The notes under the pieces are model-generated. The model made no database searches. It saw only the letters and a list, made by a program, of their open reading frames with translations, and was not told the origin of the DNA. The position numbers were made by a program, and so were the translations under genes. Source: Lentzea nigeriaca (lineage in GTDB: Bacteria > Actinomycetota > Actinomycetes > Mycobacteriales > Pseudonocardiaceae). From it: a DNA stretch of 64,000 nt. Positions 50,276-59,661 of the stretch are shown one piece after another; position 1 is the first letter of the stretch; each line of letters begins with the position of its first letter. Where the stretch lies: NCBI RefSeq assembly GCF_016907955.1, contig NZ_JAFBCX010000022.1, forward strand, positions 1 through 64,000, in the 5' to 3' direction.

Positions 50276-51775
50276 ATGTCGGGAAGAATCGGAAAACGTC
50301 CCGCCGCGCTCGCCGCCTTGGCTGCCGCGGTCTCCCTCGCGTGCACCGTCCTGACGGTGGCCGCGGGTGGCTCGTGGGCGAGTGACATGGCGCCGTTCGC
50401 ATGCAGGGTCGACTACACGACCAACGACTGGGGCAGCGGGTTCGGAGCCACGGCAACCATCTCGAACCTCGGTTCATCGGCGATCGACGGCTGGACACTG
50501 ACCTACACCTACGCCGGCAACCAGACCCTGCAGCACGGCTGGAGCGGCAACTGGTCGCAGTCGGGCAAGCAGGTCACCGTCACCAGCATGAGCTGGAACA
50601 GCTCCGTCCCCGCGGGCGGCAGCGTCAGCACGGGAGCGAACTTCTCCTACAGCGGCAGCAATGCCAAGCCGACGGACTTCGCCGTCAACGGTGCCGCGTG
50701 CACCGGCACCGTCCCGCCCACCACCACGACGACGACCACGCCTCCTGGCAGCGGCCCCGCACCGGCGCTGCGCGTCTCCGGCAACAAGATCGTCAGCGCG
50801 GACGGCAGGCCGTACCGGTTGCTGGGCGTGAGCCGGTCCAGCGGCGAGTTCGCCTGTGTGCAGGGCAAGGGCATGTGGGACAGCGGTCCGGTGGACCAGG
50901 CGTCGGTGGACGCGATGAAGACCTGGAACATCCACGCGGTGCGGATCCCGTTGAACGAGGAGTGCTGGCTGGGTGTCAACGGCTCCCCCGGCGGCGCCGC
51001 CTACCGGCAGGCCGTCAAGGACTACGTGGACCTGTTGGTGGCGAACGGCATCAACGTGATCCTCGACCTGCACTGGACCTGGGGCGCGTACTCGAACGGG
51101 CCGGACTGGCACTGCAAGGACGAGCACGCGGTGTGCCAGAAACCGATGCCGGACGCGAAGTACGCCCCGCAGTTCTGGACCGGCGTCGCCACGGCGTTCA
51201 AGGGCAACGACGCCGTCGTCTTCGACCTGTTCAACGAGCCGTACCCGGAGATCGCGAGCGACTGGAACAAAACCCTGGGCTGGCAGTGCTGGCGCGATGG
51301 CGGCACCTGCACCGGCCTTCCCTACGAAACCGCCGGCATGCAGGACCTGGTCGACGCGGTGCGGTCCACGGGCGCGACCAACATCCTCATGCTGGGCGGC
51401 CTCGAATGGGCCAACGACATGCGGGAGTGGCTGGCGCACAAGCCAACCGACCCGTTGAACAACATCGCGGCGTCCTGGCACGCGTACAGCAACAACGCCT
51501 GCGCCAGCGAAACGTGCTGGGACAGCCAGATCGCCCCGCTCACCCAGCAGGCCCCTGTCGTGCTCGGCGAGTTCGGCCAGGACAACTGCGGCTTCGACTA
51601 CATGCAGCGGTTGGTGGACTGGGCCGACTCGCACCGCCTGAGCTACCTCGCGTGGACGTGGAACCCTTGGGGCTGCAGCACAGGCGCCGTACTGATCAAG
51701 GACTGGAACGGCACGCCCGAACCCGGTGTCGGAGAAGGCCTCAAGGCCCACCTGCTCACCCAGAACCCCTACTAG
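50276..51775 (+). CDS. Secreted cellulase: CBM2 - GH5
   Basis: 499 residues from the ATG at 50276 (AAAGGAG). Signal peptide to about 35. A family 2 carbohydrate-binding module (38-145: CRVDYTTNDWGSGFGATATI, IDGWTLTYTYAGNQTLQHGW, conserved Trp residues and terminal Cys pair) is joined by a Thr/Pro linker (147-160) to a GH5 domain. Catalytic residues: DLFNEPY (Glu321, acid/base) and VLGEFGQD (Glu432, nucleophile); LDLHWTWG and HAYSNNAC also fit. Endo-beta-1,4-glucanase is most likely. The upstream CebR palindrome supports cellulose-responsive expression. Confidence 0.93.
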   Translation: MSGRIGKRPAALAALAAAVSLACTVLTVAAGGSWASDMAPFACRVDYTTNDWGSGFGATATISNLGSSAIDGWTLTYTYAGNQTLQHGWSGNWSQSGKQVTVTSMSWNSSVPAGGSVSTGANFSYSGSNAKPTDFAVNGAACTGTVPPTTTTTTTPPGSGPAPALRVSGNKIVSADGRPYRLLGVSRSSGEFACVQGKGMWDSGPVDQASVDAMKTWNIHAVRIPLNEECWLGVNGSPGGAAYRQAVKDYVDLLVANGINVILDLHWTWGAYSNGPDWHCKDEHAVCQKPMPDAKYAPQFWTGVATAFKGNDAVVFDLFNEPYPEIASDWNKTLGWQCWRDGGTCTGLPYETAGMQDLVDAVRSTGATNILMLGGLEWANDMREWLAHKPTDPLNNIAASWHAYSNNACASETCWDSQIAPLTQQAPVVLGEFGQDNCGFDYMQRLVDWADSHRLSYLAWTWNPWGCSTGAVLIKDWNGTPEPGVGEGLKAHLLTQNPY

Positions 51776-51817
51776 TAGAGCGTCGCGGCTTGGTTGTGCT
51801 CCGTTGAGTCGGGCAGG

Positions 51818-52040
51818 GGGCGGTCTGGTGCTCATCACCGAAACCCCGGATGGTCGCGCTCTCACACACGTCGCTGCCGAGATGGCGGTAGAGAAATGCC
51901 GACGCAAACGTTTGCTGATCACCCCAACTGCTGCCAACCGTGCAGTTGGCAGCCAGGAGAGCGCGATCTTCATGATCGAAGCGCGGCTGCCTGCCGGCAT
52001 CACTGCCACATCCCAAGAGATAGCTGCGACACGCTACTAG
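51818..52040 (+). repeat. Inverted repeat arm A (about 220 bp)
   Basis: This segment recurs as its reverse complement at 53997-54213, with scattered differences and a few indels. Read forward, arm A encodes a protein-like end (THVAAEMAVEKCRRKRLLIT, EARLPAGITATSQEIAATRY) with a stop at 52038-52040. Arm B has a frameshift and stop in the same reading, so A looks like the better-preserved remnant of an unknown gene. Confidence 0.8.
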
Positions 52041-52278
52041 TCCGCGCGAGCAGAAGCCGGGTGTTCCTTCGCAGCTGACCACCCGAAGAGCCCCAGTTCA
52101 CCATCTGGTTCGGCCTCGCCTGCACCTCCGGGTAGCGCCAGGGCTCAAGCCGCAGAACGAGGCCGGCAGCGAAGTGCTCCTCCAGCTGCGGCAGGTAGTC
52201 GAGAAGTTCCAGCTGGCCGGGGAGATCAGCCCCGGCCAGCAGCTCGTGTCCACGTCGCCAAGCTACCCGAGTGCAACC

Positions 52279-52658
52279 GTGCTCGAGCAGGCCGGCTTCC
52301 GGGTCGTCTTCCAGGAGCTGGACATGCTGCCGGGGCAGAACACAGTCCGCCAGATGCAGACCGGCACGTCTGCGACACGCACGATCGCCGTGCTCAGCCC
52401 TCCTTCGCGGACCGCCCGTTCCCGCTGTCGGAGTGGGCAGCCGCGTTCGTGCAGGACCCCGCCGGGTCCGCGCGAAAGCTGATCCCCGTCCGGGTCGAGG
52501 AGTGCGCACCGCACGGTCTGCTCGCCCCGATCGTGTACATCGACCTGGTCGGCGTGGACCGCGACGAGGCGAAACGGCGTCTGCTGAACGGCAGCAGACC
52601 CGAACGGCCGCGCGTGGCGACGGAACCGCCGTTCCCAGGATCTCGACCGTCCACATGA
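52279..52658 (+). pseudogene. Broken TIR-domain gene
   Basis: VLEQAGFRVVFQELDMLPGQ and TSATRTIAVLS, then in a shifted frame FADRPFPLSEWAAAFVQDPA and RKLIPVRVEECAPHGLLAPI, match the middle and end of streptomycete TIR-domain proteins (W-A-A-A-F, LIPVRV-C-x2-GLL). The N-terminal part of the domain is missing and a frameshift occurs near 52400. TIR proteins cut NAD+ or act in immunity signalling; this copy is dead. Confidence 0.75.
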
Positions 52659-53153
52659 GACCGGTTGCTCGATCACGTCACGGCGGCACCGAAGTGCGAA
52701 CCGCCTCAGTGTCGAGCGCGGTCGGTCGCGCAGGCGACGAGCAGCATCGCCGTGACGACCGCGAGCGCGTGATCTCCGCTGAGCGCGCAGACGCACGCCA
52801 GCGTGAACCACAGCAGCAACCTCATGAATTCGAGGTTAGGGACTGTGTGACGGCGAGCACACCTGAATTAGGCAACGCTTGAGGTAACTCGTTCCCGCCA
52901 TCACCTCCGGGGAGGCTTGCGCCGGCGAACCCCGCACACGACGGCGGTCAGCAGCACCAGCAGCACCTCGGCCACGCGCATGGACAACAACGATGTCTCC
53001 ACGACGATCCGCATCGGACTTCCTCCCCATTCCCTGGTGATTACACGATGTCGGCGGCTGAGCGGTTCGTCATCCTCCTGTTCAGGAGGACACGGGAGGA
53101 CGTTGCCGGGGTGCGCGGTGCGTGCTGGAATGAGGTGATCTCCAGGGGGTGCC
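52659..53153. other. Stretch without a supported gene
   Basis: About 500 bp between the TIR remnant and the unknown gene at 53154. No family signal is seen on either strand; the promoter of the downstream gene should be here. Confidence 0.4.
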
Positions 53154-53999
53154 GTGTACTTCAACGACGAAGTCGACTGGTCCGAGGTGTTCCGGGAGCA
53201 CATTTCCCGGCCCAGCCTCGCGGATCCGCGCAATCCGCGCCGATCCGCGTACGTCACCACGATGACGTTCCTCGAGGGCGGGCTGCAGGAGATCGACGAT
53301 CAGCTGTCGGGGCGCAGCCGCCACAGCCGGGACGAGCTCGCGGGTGCCCGGCTGACCCGCGACATCGTGTTGCGGCGGGCCGCCGCGCTCGCCGCGGACC
53401 TGCCGTTCGCGGTGCACGTGGGCGAGGGCGCGTTCAAGGACCGCTGGCCGGGAAACGGCGGCATGGCGAACTTCTTCATGTGCCTCATCAAGTACACGTG
53501 CACGGCGCCGCGCTGGGGGCTCTTCCTCGACTACGGGCCGCGGCGGGTGCTCGCCGAGCTGCCCAGGGTGAGCAAAGGCGAGCTCGACCTCACCGACCTC
53601 ATCACGAAAATCGCCACGCACGACCTCCGGATGCGCATCCGGCTGGCGCGGTACTGGTTGTTCCAGCTCTCGCTGACGATCGACGCGAAGTGGCGGGCCG
53701 TTGCCACGAGGGCGTACCGGGAACTGCTCGAGGCGTACTCCACGCGGTGGGAGCCGGTGTACAAGGAAGGGCTGCGGCTGCTCGGCGCGCGGTTCCGGCC
53801 CGGGATGACCGCGCGGAAGCTCAGTTCCATGGTGTCGGCGCAGACGTCGGGCTTCGCGCAGCACATCGCGGGCACCGGCGACGACACGGGCGGCGATCAA
53901 GACCTGTTCGTGACGTCGGTCCAGGCGCTGATCTACGCCGCACTCGATCCCGGCGACGAACGTGGCATCACGGAAGCCCTGCGCGACATCCTGACTTAG
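53154..53999 (+). CDS. Unknown protein within inverted repeats
   Basis: 281 residues from a GTG at 53154 (AGGGGG upstream). Helix-rich: RSAYVTTMTFLEGGLQEIDD, LTRDIVLRRAAALAADLPFA, FFMCLIKYTCTAPRWGLFLD, IRLARYWLFQLSLTIDAKWR, FVTSVQALIYAALDPGDERG. The last 120 residues resemble the ligand-binding half of a TetR-type protein, but no helix-turn-helix is present, so I do not call it a regulator. Its stop lies at the start of inverted-repeat arm B. Cargo of a small element is possible. Confidence 0.5.
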   Translation: MYFNDEVDWSEVFREHISRPSLADPRNPRRSAYVTTMTFLEGGLQEIDDQLSGRSRHSRDELAGARLTRDIVLRRAAALAADLPFAVHVGEGAFKDRWPGNGGMANFFMCLIKYTCTAPRWGLFLDYGPRRVLAELPRVSKGELDLTDLITKIATHDLRMRIRLARYWLFQLSLTIDAKWRAVATRAYRELLEAYSTRWEPVYKEGLRLLGARFRPGMTARKLSSMVSAQTSGFAQHIAGTGDDTGGDQDLFVTSVQALIYAALDPGDERGITEALRDILT

Positions 54000-54213
54000 T
54001 GGCGTGTCGCAGCTATCTCTTGGGATGTGACAGTGAGAGTGATGCCGGCAGGCAGCCGCGCTTCGATCACGCTCTCATGACTGTCAACTGCACGGTTGGC
54101 AGCAGTCGGGGTGATCAGCAAACGTTTGCGTCAGCATTTCTCTACCGCCATCTCGGCAGCGACGTGCATGAGCGCGCCCATCCGGGCTTTCGGTGACGAG
54201 CACCAGACCGCCC
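53997..54213 (-). repeat. Inverted repeat arm B (about 220 bp)
   Basis: Reverse-complement partner of 51818-52040 (for example GCGTGTCGCAGCTATCTCTT, GGTGATCAGCAAACGTTTGC, CATCTCGGCAGCGACGTG). The arms enclose about 1.95 kb. Arm B ends shortly before the DasR-type box of the chitinase. Confidence 0.8.
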
Positions 54214-54238
54214 AGACCACTGGCCATCCTCGGGCTGA

Positions 54239-54250
54239 TGGTCTATACCA
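54239..54250. promoter_or_regulatory. DasR-type (dre) operator
   Basis: TGGTCTATACCA matches the core of the DasR-responsive element (TGGTCTAGACCA) at all but one position. It lies 40 bp upstream of a chitinase gene, the classical DasR target. Expression should respond to N-acetylglucosamine. Confidence 0.75.
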
Positions 54251-54290
54251 ATGATGACCCACCTCACCCCCTGCTCCGAGGAGGTTCGTC

Positions 54291-55244
54291 ATGAAGCTGT
54301 CCAGGATCGGCGTGATCGCCGCGATGATGGCGATGGCTCTGCCCCTGCCCACCGCCCAGGCGGCCACGGCGTCGTCCATCGCGCCCTACGTGGACATGGG
54401 CGCGTGGCCGACGCCCGTGTTGTCCGAGATGGCGAGCAAAGGTGGCGTGAAGAGCTTCACGCTCGGGTTCGTCACCTCGTACGGCTGCAAGGCCAGCTGG
54501 TTCGGCGCCTACGACCCGCGGACCGGCTGGCAGAAGGAGGAGATCGCCAAGCTCCGCGCGGCCGGAGGGGACGTGAAGATCTCGTTCGGCGGCGCGTCCG
54601 GCATCGAGCTGGCGTACTACTGCACGACGCCGACGACGCTGGCCGACGAGTACGACGCCGTGGTCAAGGCGTATTCGTTGAAGTACGTGGACTTCGACAT
54701 CGAGGGGGCGGCGGTGGCCGATCCCACGACGGTGCAGCGGCGGTCGCAGGCGTTGAAGATCCTGCAGGACCGCAATCCCGGGTTGAAGATCTCGTTGACG
54801 TTGCCGGTGCTGCCCAGCGGGCTGACGCAGGACGGCGTGAACGTGGTGCGGTCGGCCAGGAACGCCGGCGTGAACCTGGATCTGGTCAACATCATGGCCA
54901 TGGACTACTACCAGGGGCCCGCTGACCAGGGCGCCAAGGCCATCGCGGCGGCCAAGGCCACGCAGGCTCAGGTCAAGGCGGTGTACGGGCTCACGGACTC
55001 GGCCGCGTGGAAGAAGATCGGGGTCACGCCGATGCTGGGCGTCAACGACTCGCAGAACGAGATCTTCTACCAGAGGGACGCTCGGGCGCTGGTGAGCTTC
55101 GCGAGCACGGTGCACCTCGGCATGCTCTCGTTCTGGGAGCAGGGACGGGATGCCAACGCCTGCACCGGAGCCTTGTACCGGTGCACGAACATCGCGCAGC
55201 AGCCCTACGAGTTCGCGCGGATCTTCGCGGGCTACAACGGTTAG
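54291..55244 (+). CDS. Secreted GH18 chitinase
   Basis: 317 residues; GAGGAGG precedes the ATG. Signal peptide to about 24 (MALPLPTAQA). The GH18 catalytic motif YVDFDIEG has Glu138 as acid; SFGGASG and LVNIMAMDYYQG complete the barrel signature. No chitin-binding module is attached, so this is a compact ChiD-like enzyme. It is monocistronic, with a DasR box; its stop overlaps that of the siderophore synthetase on the other strand. Confidence 0.92.
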   Translation: MKLSRIGVIAAMMAMALPLPTAQAATASSIAPYVDMGAWPTPVLSEMASKGGVKSFTLGFVTSYGCKASWFGAYDPRTGWQKEEIAKLRAAGGDVKISFGGASGIELAYYCTTPTTLADEYDAVVKAYSLKYVDFDIEGAAVADPTTVQRRSQALKILQDRNPGLKISLTLPVLPSGLTQDGVNVVRSARNAGVNLDLVNIMAMDYYQGPADQGAKAIAAAKATQAQVKAVYGLTDSAAWKKIGVTPMLGVNDSQNEIFYQRDARALVSFASTVHLGMLSFWEQGRDANACTGALYRCTNIAQQPYEFARIFAGYNG

Positions 55245-56674
55245 TGCCGGTACAGCGGGTTCGGGCAGTCGACGTACCGGCCCGCCGCGCCTTCCGCGCG
55301 CGTCCAGCGCAGCAGCAGGTTGGCCTTCGCGGGCACGGTCGGACTCTCCAGCAACGACCTCAGCAGCGGGAACGAACCGTGCCCAGCGAAGACAGCTCGT
55401 GCCTCCGCCCACACGTTCAGATCCGGGTGCCGGTCCATCACCGCACCCGCGATCTCCATCAGGTGGTTCACGACGAGGCAGTACTGCAGCCGCTCCCAGC
55501 CCTTCGCCTCGGACACCCCGCGCGACCCACCAGAACCGTCCACTTCGGACAAAAGCGCTGCATGTCGTGGCAGCAAACGCATTCCCTCGTGGTCGCGGTA
55601 GAACGCCTGCACCGGCATCCCGGCAGCGTCCACACCCACCAGTACGTTCTGCAGATGGCACTCCATCACGACGCCGTGCGCGAAGAACGCGTGCAGCACA
55701 GGAGGAACGATGACCGAGACGTACTGCCGGAACCACCGCAGGGCGCCGTCCCGGTCGAGGCCGTCCAGCGGGTTGCCGTCGAAGCCCTCGCTGATTCCGG
55801 CCGCCAGCAACGGGGTGACACCGGGCAACGTGTGCCGCCGCACGCCGTCGCGCACCACGACCGCGAGCCCTTCGAAGCACTCCGGCGAGGTCCGGTAACC
55901 GCGGTCGATCAGAAAAGCCGTGCCGGGGTAGGTCGAGGCGATGTCCGCGAACACCGGTCTCAGCACGCGCGCGAGCGGCGGGATCCAGCGCAGGTCGTGG
56001 GCCCACAGGCGGCGCACGTCGTTGGTGATCTGCACGTCGAGGCTGAACTTGTAGAACAGGTCGGCTGCCGGGTCGTAGACCGTGCGCACCGACGACGTGG
56101 GCCAGACCTCGTGCTCGGCGACAGCACCTGACCTGCCCAGCAACGACAGCTGCCACGGATGCGCCGGCAGCACTCCGCGCGGCAGCGGGACGTCGCCGTC
56201 GTCGACGAACTCGCCTTCCAAGTGCACCAACGAAAAACGGGCGTGCACCTCCGGCGAGTACGGCAGCCACTCCGCCGCGGGCAGGCCGCCGCGGCCCTTC
56301 GGCGCGGGGTGGTAGCGGTGACCGGCGATCAACGCCTGCTCGGAGCGTTGGTAGAGGTCGGCGGGCGGGGCGGGACGTGCCGCCAGCATCGCCGCGACGG
56401 CCGAGTGCGAACCCGCGATCTCGTCGAGGAAACCGACCGGCGGGTCGCCGAGCTCCTTGGTGATCAACACGGCCAGCTCGTGCCACGACACGGAGTGCCA
56501 CGATCCGGTGAACACCTCGGGGTCTGACAGCCAGCGACCCTGCCGTGCGCGCAGCAGGACGCCCGTGCGCGGCAGGCGGATCGTGCCGTCCTCACCCACC
56601 TGACCCACTTCGCGCCGCAGGCAGTTGAGCAGGGCGGTCGAGGTGATGCCGTCGGGGTCAGAGGTCGCTTCCAC
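55241..56674 (-). CDS. IucA/IucC-family NRPS-independent siderophore synthetase
   Basis: 477 residues. LIAGHRYHPAPKGRGGL (His119, His122) is the GHxxHPxxKxRxG ATP-binding motif; VLPAHPWQLSLL, FYKFSLDVQITNDVRRL, MECHLQNVLV and FYRDHEGMRL are further NIS-synthetase boxes. These enzymes adenylate a citrate- or dicarboxylate-type acid and join it to an amine or alcohol. It is divergent from a second synthetase 22 bp away. The two are probably sequential steps for one siderophore. Confidence 0.9.
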   Translation of the reverse strand: MEATSDPDGITSTALLNCLRREVGQVGEDGTIRLPRTGVLLRARQGRWLSDPEVFTGSWHSVSWHELAVLITKELGDPPVGFLDEIAGSHSAVAAMLAARPAPPADLYQRSEQALIAGHRYHPAPKGRGGLPAAEWLPYSPEVHARFSLVHLEGEFVDDGDVPLPRGVLPAHPWQLSLLGRSGAVAEHEVWPTSSVRTVYDPAADLFYKFSLDVQITNDVRRLWAHDLRWIPPLARVLRPVFADIASTYPGTAFLIDRGYRTSPECFEGLAVVVRDGVRRHTLPGVTPLLAAGISEGFDGNPLDGLDRDGALRWFRQYVSVIVPPVLHAFFAHGVVMECHLQNVLVGVDAAGMPVQAFYRDHEGMRLLPRHAALLSEVDGSGGSRGVSEAKGWERLQYCLVVNHLMEIAGAVMDRHPDLNVWAEARAVFAGHGSFPLLRSLLESPTVPAKANLLLRWTRAEGAAGRYVDCPNPLYRH

Positions 56675-56696
56675 CGATGTCCGCTTCCCTGGGGCG

Positions 56697-58064
56697 ATGT
56701 GTCAGGATCAGGTCATTCTGACCCAGACCCCGGTTGAGGCCGAATTCGCCGCCGCGCTCGACGGCGAGCGTGCCGAGCGGTTCCTCGCGGCACTGCCGGG
56801 AGCCCGCGCGGCCGTTCTCGCACGCCTGCGCAGAGCCTTCGCGGTCGAACCGCTGCCGCAGGTCAGCGTGGACGAGTTCCTCCACCCGGCCGACCTCCTC
56901 ACCGCACTGCGCTGGCCGAACTCCGCGAACCTCGTCGCCGAGGTCGCCCACAGCGTGGCCGGACTGGCGTTGTCCCGCACGACGAGCCCGCTCACCACGC
57001 CGTTCCTCGGCCGCTCGCTGGAGGAGCACGAGCAGAGCGTCGTCGACGGCCATCCGCTGCACCCGTGCTGCCGCAACCGCACCGGGTTCACCGCCCTCGA
57101 CCACCTCGCGTACGGCCCCGAGCACCGGCCGGCGGTCGCTCTGCGCCTGCACCCGGTGAAGGAGCACGTCGTGTTCGGCGACTGGCCGGACGAACTGCGG
57201 GACGGCAAGGAGATCCTGCTGCCGGTGCACCCGTGGCAGGCCGACCACCTCGACATCACCACCATCGGCAGGCTCGACGCCAGCCCGTTGATGGCCCTGC
57301 GGACCCTGTCGACCGGCGACTGGCACGTCAAAACCACGCTGAGCGCCCAGATCACCTCGGCCGTGCGGGACATCTCCGGCGGCTCGATCACCACGGCCAC
57401 CACGGTCTCCTGCTTCCTCTCTGGCGTCGTCGAGGGCATCGAACTGCAGCCGAACCGAGCCTCGGCCGCGGTGCTCACGAACGGCGAACCGGACCGCGCG
57501 CTCGGCGTGATCCTGCGCGACAAACCAGTGCCACGCTCGAACGAGACCCTGCTGCCGCTCGCCGCGCTGACCGCTCGTCCCGTCGACGGCGGCCCACCAC
57601 CGATCCGCGCGCTCGGCGACCCGGTCGAGTGGCTCCGCGAGTTCGCCGAGCTGACCGTGCCGCCGTTGATGACGCTGCTCGCCCGCGGTGTGGCGTTGGA
57701 GGCGCACGAGCAGAACCTGGTGGTGGGTCTCGTCGACGGCCGACCGTCCCGGGTGATCTACCGCGACCTGGCCGACATCCGCGTCAGCCCTCGCGAGGAC
57801 CTGCCCGAACGCCTGCACGCGAGCCCGGAGGCCCTGCGCGCCAAGACGTTCGCGACGTTCTTCGCGACCGCGCTGACGGGGCTGATCACCGCACTCGACG
57901 CGCCGGACGCCGACCTGTGGCGAACGGTGGCGAAGGCGGTCCCGGACACCCCGGACCGGCCCGCGTTGCTGCACGATCCGTTGCCCGCCAAGCCGTTGAC
58001 GTTGATGCGCCTCGACCCGGCGACGAAGGCCTGGGCACACCTGCCCAACCCCTTCAGCCGATGA
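56697..58064 (+). CDS. IucA/IucC-family NRPS-independent siderophore synthetase, second copy
   Basis: 455 residues from the ATG at 56697, placed so as not to run into the divergent gene; longer starts are less likely. VVDGHPLHPCCRNRTGFTAL, LPVHPWQADHL, HVKTTLSAQITSAVRDISGG, LEAHEQNLVV and VIYRDLADIRV are the NIS boxes. The usual Lys of the HPxxKxRxG motif reads Asn (RNRTG), a difference to note. Sequence distance from the first synthetase suggests a different acyl or amine specificity. Its stop overlaps the convergent Nudix-like gene by 11 bp. Confidence 0.88.
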   Translation: MCQDQVILTQTPVEAEFAAALDGERAERFLAALPGARAAVLARLRRAFAVEPLPQVSVDEFLHPADLLTALRWPNSANLVAEVAHSVAGLALSRTTSPLTTPFLGRSLEEHEQSVVDGHPLHPCCRNRTGFTALDHLAYGPEHRPAVALRLHPVKEHVVFGDWPDELRDGKEILLPVHPWQADHLDITTIGRLDASPLMALRTLSTGDWHVKTTLSAQITSAVRDISGGSITTATTVSCFLSGVVEGIELQPNRASAAVLTNGEPDRALGVILRDKPVPRSNETLLPLAALTARPVDGGPPPIRALGDPVEWLREFAELTVPPLMTLLARGVALEAHEQNLVVGLVDGRPSRVIYRDLADIRVSPREDLPERLHASPEALRAKTFATFFATALTGLITALDAPDADLWRTVAKAVPDTPDRPALLHDPLPAKPLTLMRLDPATKAWAHLPNPFSR

Positions 58065-59064
58065 GCGCTTCCCGGTGCTCCCACGCCAACGACAGCAGCG
58101 CCGCACCCGCGGCCTGCGTCGGTTCGTGGTGGACGAAGCGCTCGACGTTGGCGGCGGTGAACGGGAGTCCTTCCAGGACACGGCCTTCGTCGTTGTGGGA
58201 CACCAGATCGCCGAAAAGCGAGTCGAACCGCTGAGCCTCGATCACCGCCACGGTGAGCATGTCGGTCGCGAACGTGAGCGGGTCCACGCCCATGCCGAGG
58301 TACGACACGCGCGCCGCCGACGTCAGCTCCCGCGCGAACGGCCAGGTCACGTAGTCGGCGGCGTGCACCTCGGGAACACCGAGCAGTTCCTCGGCGAACT
58401 CGCGGATCATGCTGTGCCACAACGAAAAATCGTCGTCACCGGCCGACTGGAACACTCCGACCGGAAGCACCTGGTACATGCCGCCCGCATGCCCGACGCG
58501 CTTCGGGTCGCGCCAGTGCAGGAAGAACGTCGCGTCACCGGTCGCCGGGTCGTGCCGGATCGTGAGGGTGCTGATGGCGACGTTGGTGGGCCTGCGCGAA
58601 GGGTCGCACGGGTTGCCGACGGACGAACGCAGAAGCAACTCGCCGGTGTGGCCGAGTTCGCGGGCCGCGTACTCGTGCGCGCAGGCCTCGCCCACGTCGA
58701 TGCCGTCGAAGTACGAGCCGATGCCGAACGTCAGGTGCCGGTCGGTGAAGCCGAGCAACCGGTAGGTCTCGCGGTTCTCGAACACGCTCGGCGCGGCCAG
58801 CGCGGCCATCGCCTCCGAATAGCTCCGGTAGCCGTCGGGCAGCAGGTCCGTGACGAGAGGAGGCAGCTCGGGCGACGGACGCAGCTCCAGCGACAGGTCC
58901 GCGAGCGGCACCGGCGCGGCCGGCGTCCAGTGCGGCGACGTGAGCAGGGGCGTGTCCGCGACCTTCGGCACGTCCGGGTACTCCCCCGCGGCCTTCAGAG
59001 CCAGCGCGTGGCGGTGTCGCAGCAGGTGGGCGCGCACGGCGAGCCACTGGTCCGGCGTCGGCAT
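58054..59064 (-). CDS. Nudix-like protein of unknown role near siderophore genes
   Basis: 336 residues from the ATG at 59064. The N-terminal half has LRHRHALALKAAGEYPDVPK and a receptor-like segment; the C-terminal half shows GHAGGMYQVLPVGVFQSAGD, then SMIREFAEELLGVPE, a degenerate Nudix box (REFxEEL). No helix-turn-helix is evident. Streptomycete relatives appear as conserved hypothetical proteins. Position next to siderophore genes gives no direct clue. Confidence 0.5.
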   Translation of the reverse strand: MPTPDQWLAVRAHLLRHRHALALKAAGEYPDVPKVADTPLLTSPHWTPAAPVPLADLSLELRPSPELPPLVTDLLPDGYRSYSEAMAALAAPSVFENRETYRLLGFTDRHLTFGIGSYFDGIDVGEACAHEYAARELGHTGELLLRSSVGNPCDPSRRPTNVAISTLTIRHDPATGDATFFLHWRDPKRVGHAGGMYQVLPVGVFQSAGDDDFSLWHSMIREFAEELLGVPEVHAADYVTWPFARELTSAARVSYLGMGVDPLTFATDMLTVAVIEAQRFDSLFGDLVSHNDEGRVLEGLPFTAANVERFVHHEPTQAAGAALLSLAWEHREALIG

Positions 59065-59135
59065 ACCGCCATTGTCCCGGAGACGGCGAAACGACCGGGT
59101 CTCCCTGCCTGACCCGGTCTCCGCCTGTGAGGCTG

Positions 59136-59483
59136 TCAGGTCCGCCAGCGCCGCGACGCCTGGACGACGTCGCCAACGGCGCGAGCGAGGCTTCCGTCGG
59201 CGTCGACGTGGCGCTCGTACCCGGCCGGAAGCGGCTCGGCCACCTCGGGAGGAGCCTCGTACGGGCCGCTGTCGTCCCAACGCAGCATGCGTGCCGTCTT
59301 CACGAAAGCCACCGCCGCGGCCAGCAGCAGCACCCCGATCACGACCGGCCACCAGACCGATTCCGCGATCGCGATGGCGAACTGGACCTGGGCCACCACG
59401 ACGAACACGACAGTCAGTCCGACCACCGACCACGGGGCCGATCTACCATCGCGTCTGCGCTTGGCGGCACCGGTTGCCCCCAT
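59136..59483 (-). CDS. Small membrane protein, unknown
   Basis: 115 residues from the ATG at 59483, chosen for GGAGGTGA 6 bases upstream. Two membrane helices (WSVVGLTVVFVVVAQVQFAI, VWWPVVIGVLLLAAAVAFVK) and a polar C-terminal tail with SRRWRT end. Similar small two-helix proteins are common in actinomycetes. Function unknown. Confidence 0.6.
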   Translation of the reverse strand: MGATGAAKRRRDGRSAPWSVVGLTVVFVVVAQVQFAIAIAESVWWPVVIGVLLLAAAVAFVKTARMLRWDDSGPYEAPPEVAEPLPAGYERHVDADGSLARAVGDVVQASRRWRT

Positions 59484-59661
59484 TGGCGTCACCTCCACCG
59501 ATGTTGTCGTGGACATCGGCGATTGATCGCACGGAGTTACAACATCCAAGAGTACTACCTGGTCGTTTGGTTGCGTTCCGTCATCGTCGGCACATCCACC
59601 CATCAGGTACTCCGCGCCCACGGCCCGTGCGCGATTCATCCTCTGGTGTGATCATCAACCC

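Noticed and set aside
50474..52009. 511-codon minus-strand frame over the cellulase
   Set aside because: Antisense to a well-supported CBM2-GH5 gene.
52045..52270. Minus-strand piece with LPGQLELLDYLPQLEEHFAA
   Set aside because: Protein-like composition, but no start and no family match; it could be another decayed fragment inside the inverted repeats.
56675..56696. Iron-box (DmdR/IdeR) between the siderophore genes
   Set aside because: The 22-bp gap and its flanks do not show the TTAGGTTAGGCTAACCTAA-type palindrome.
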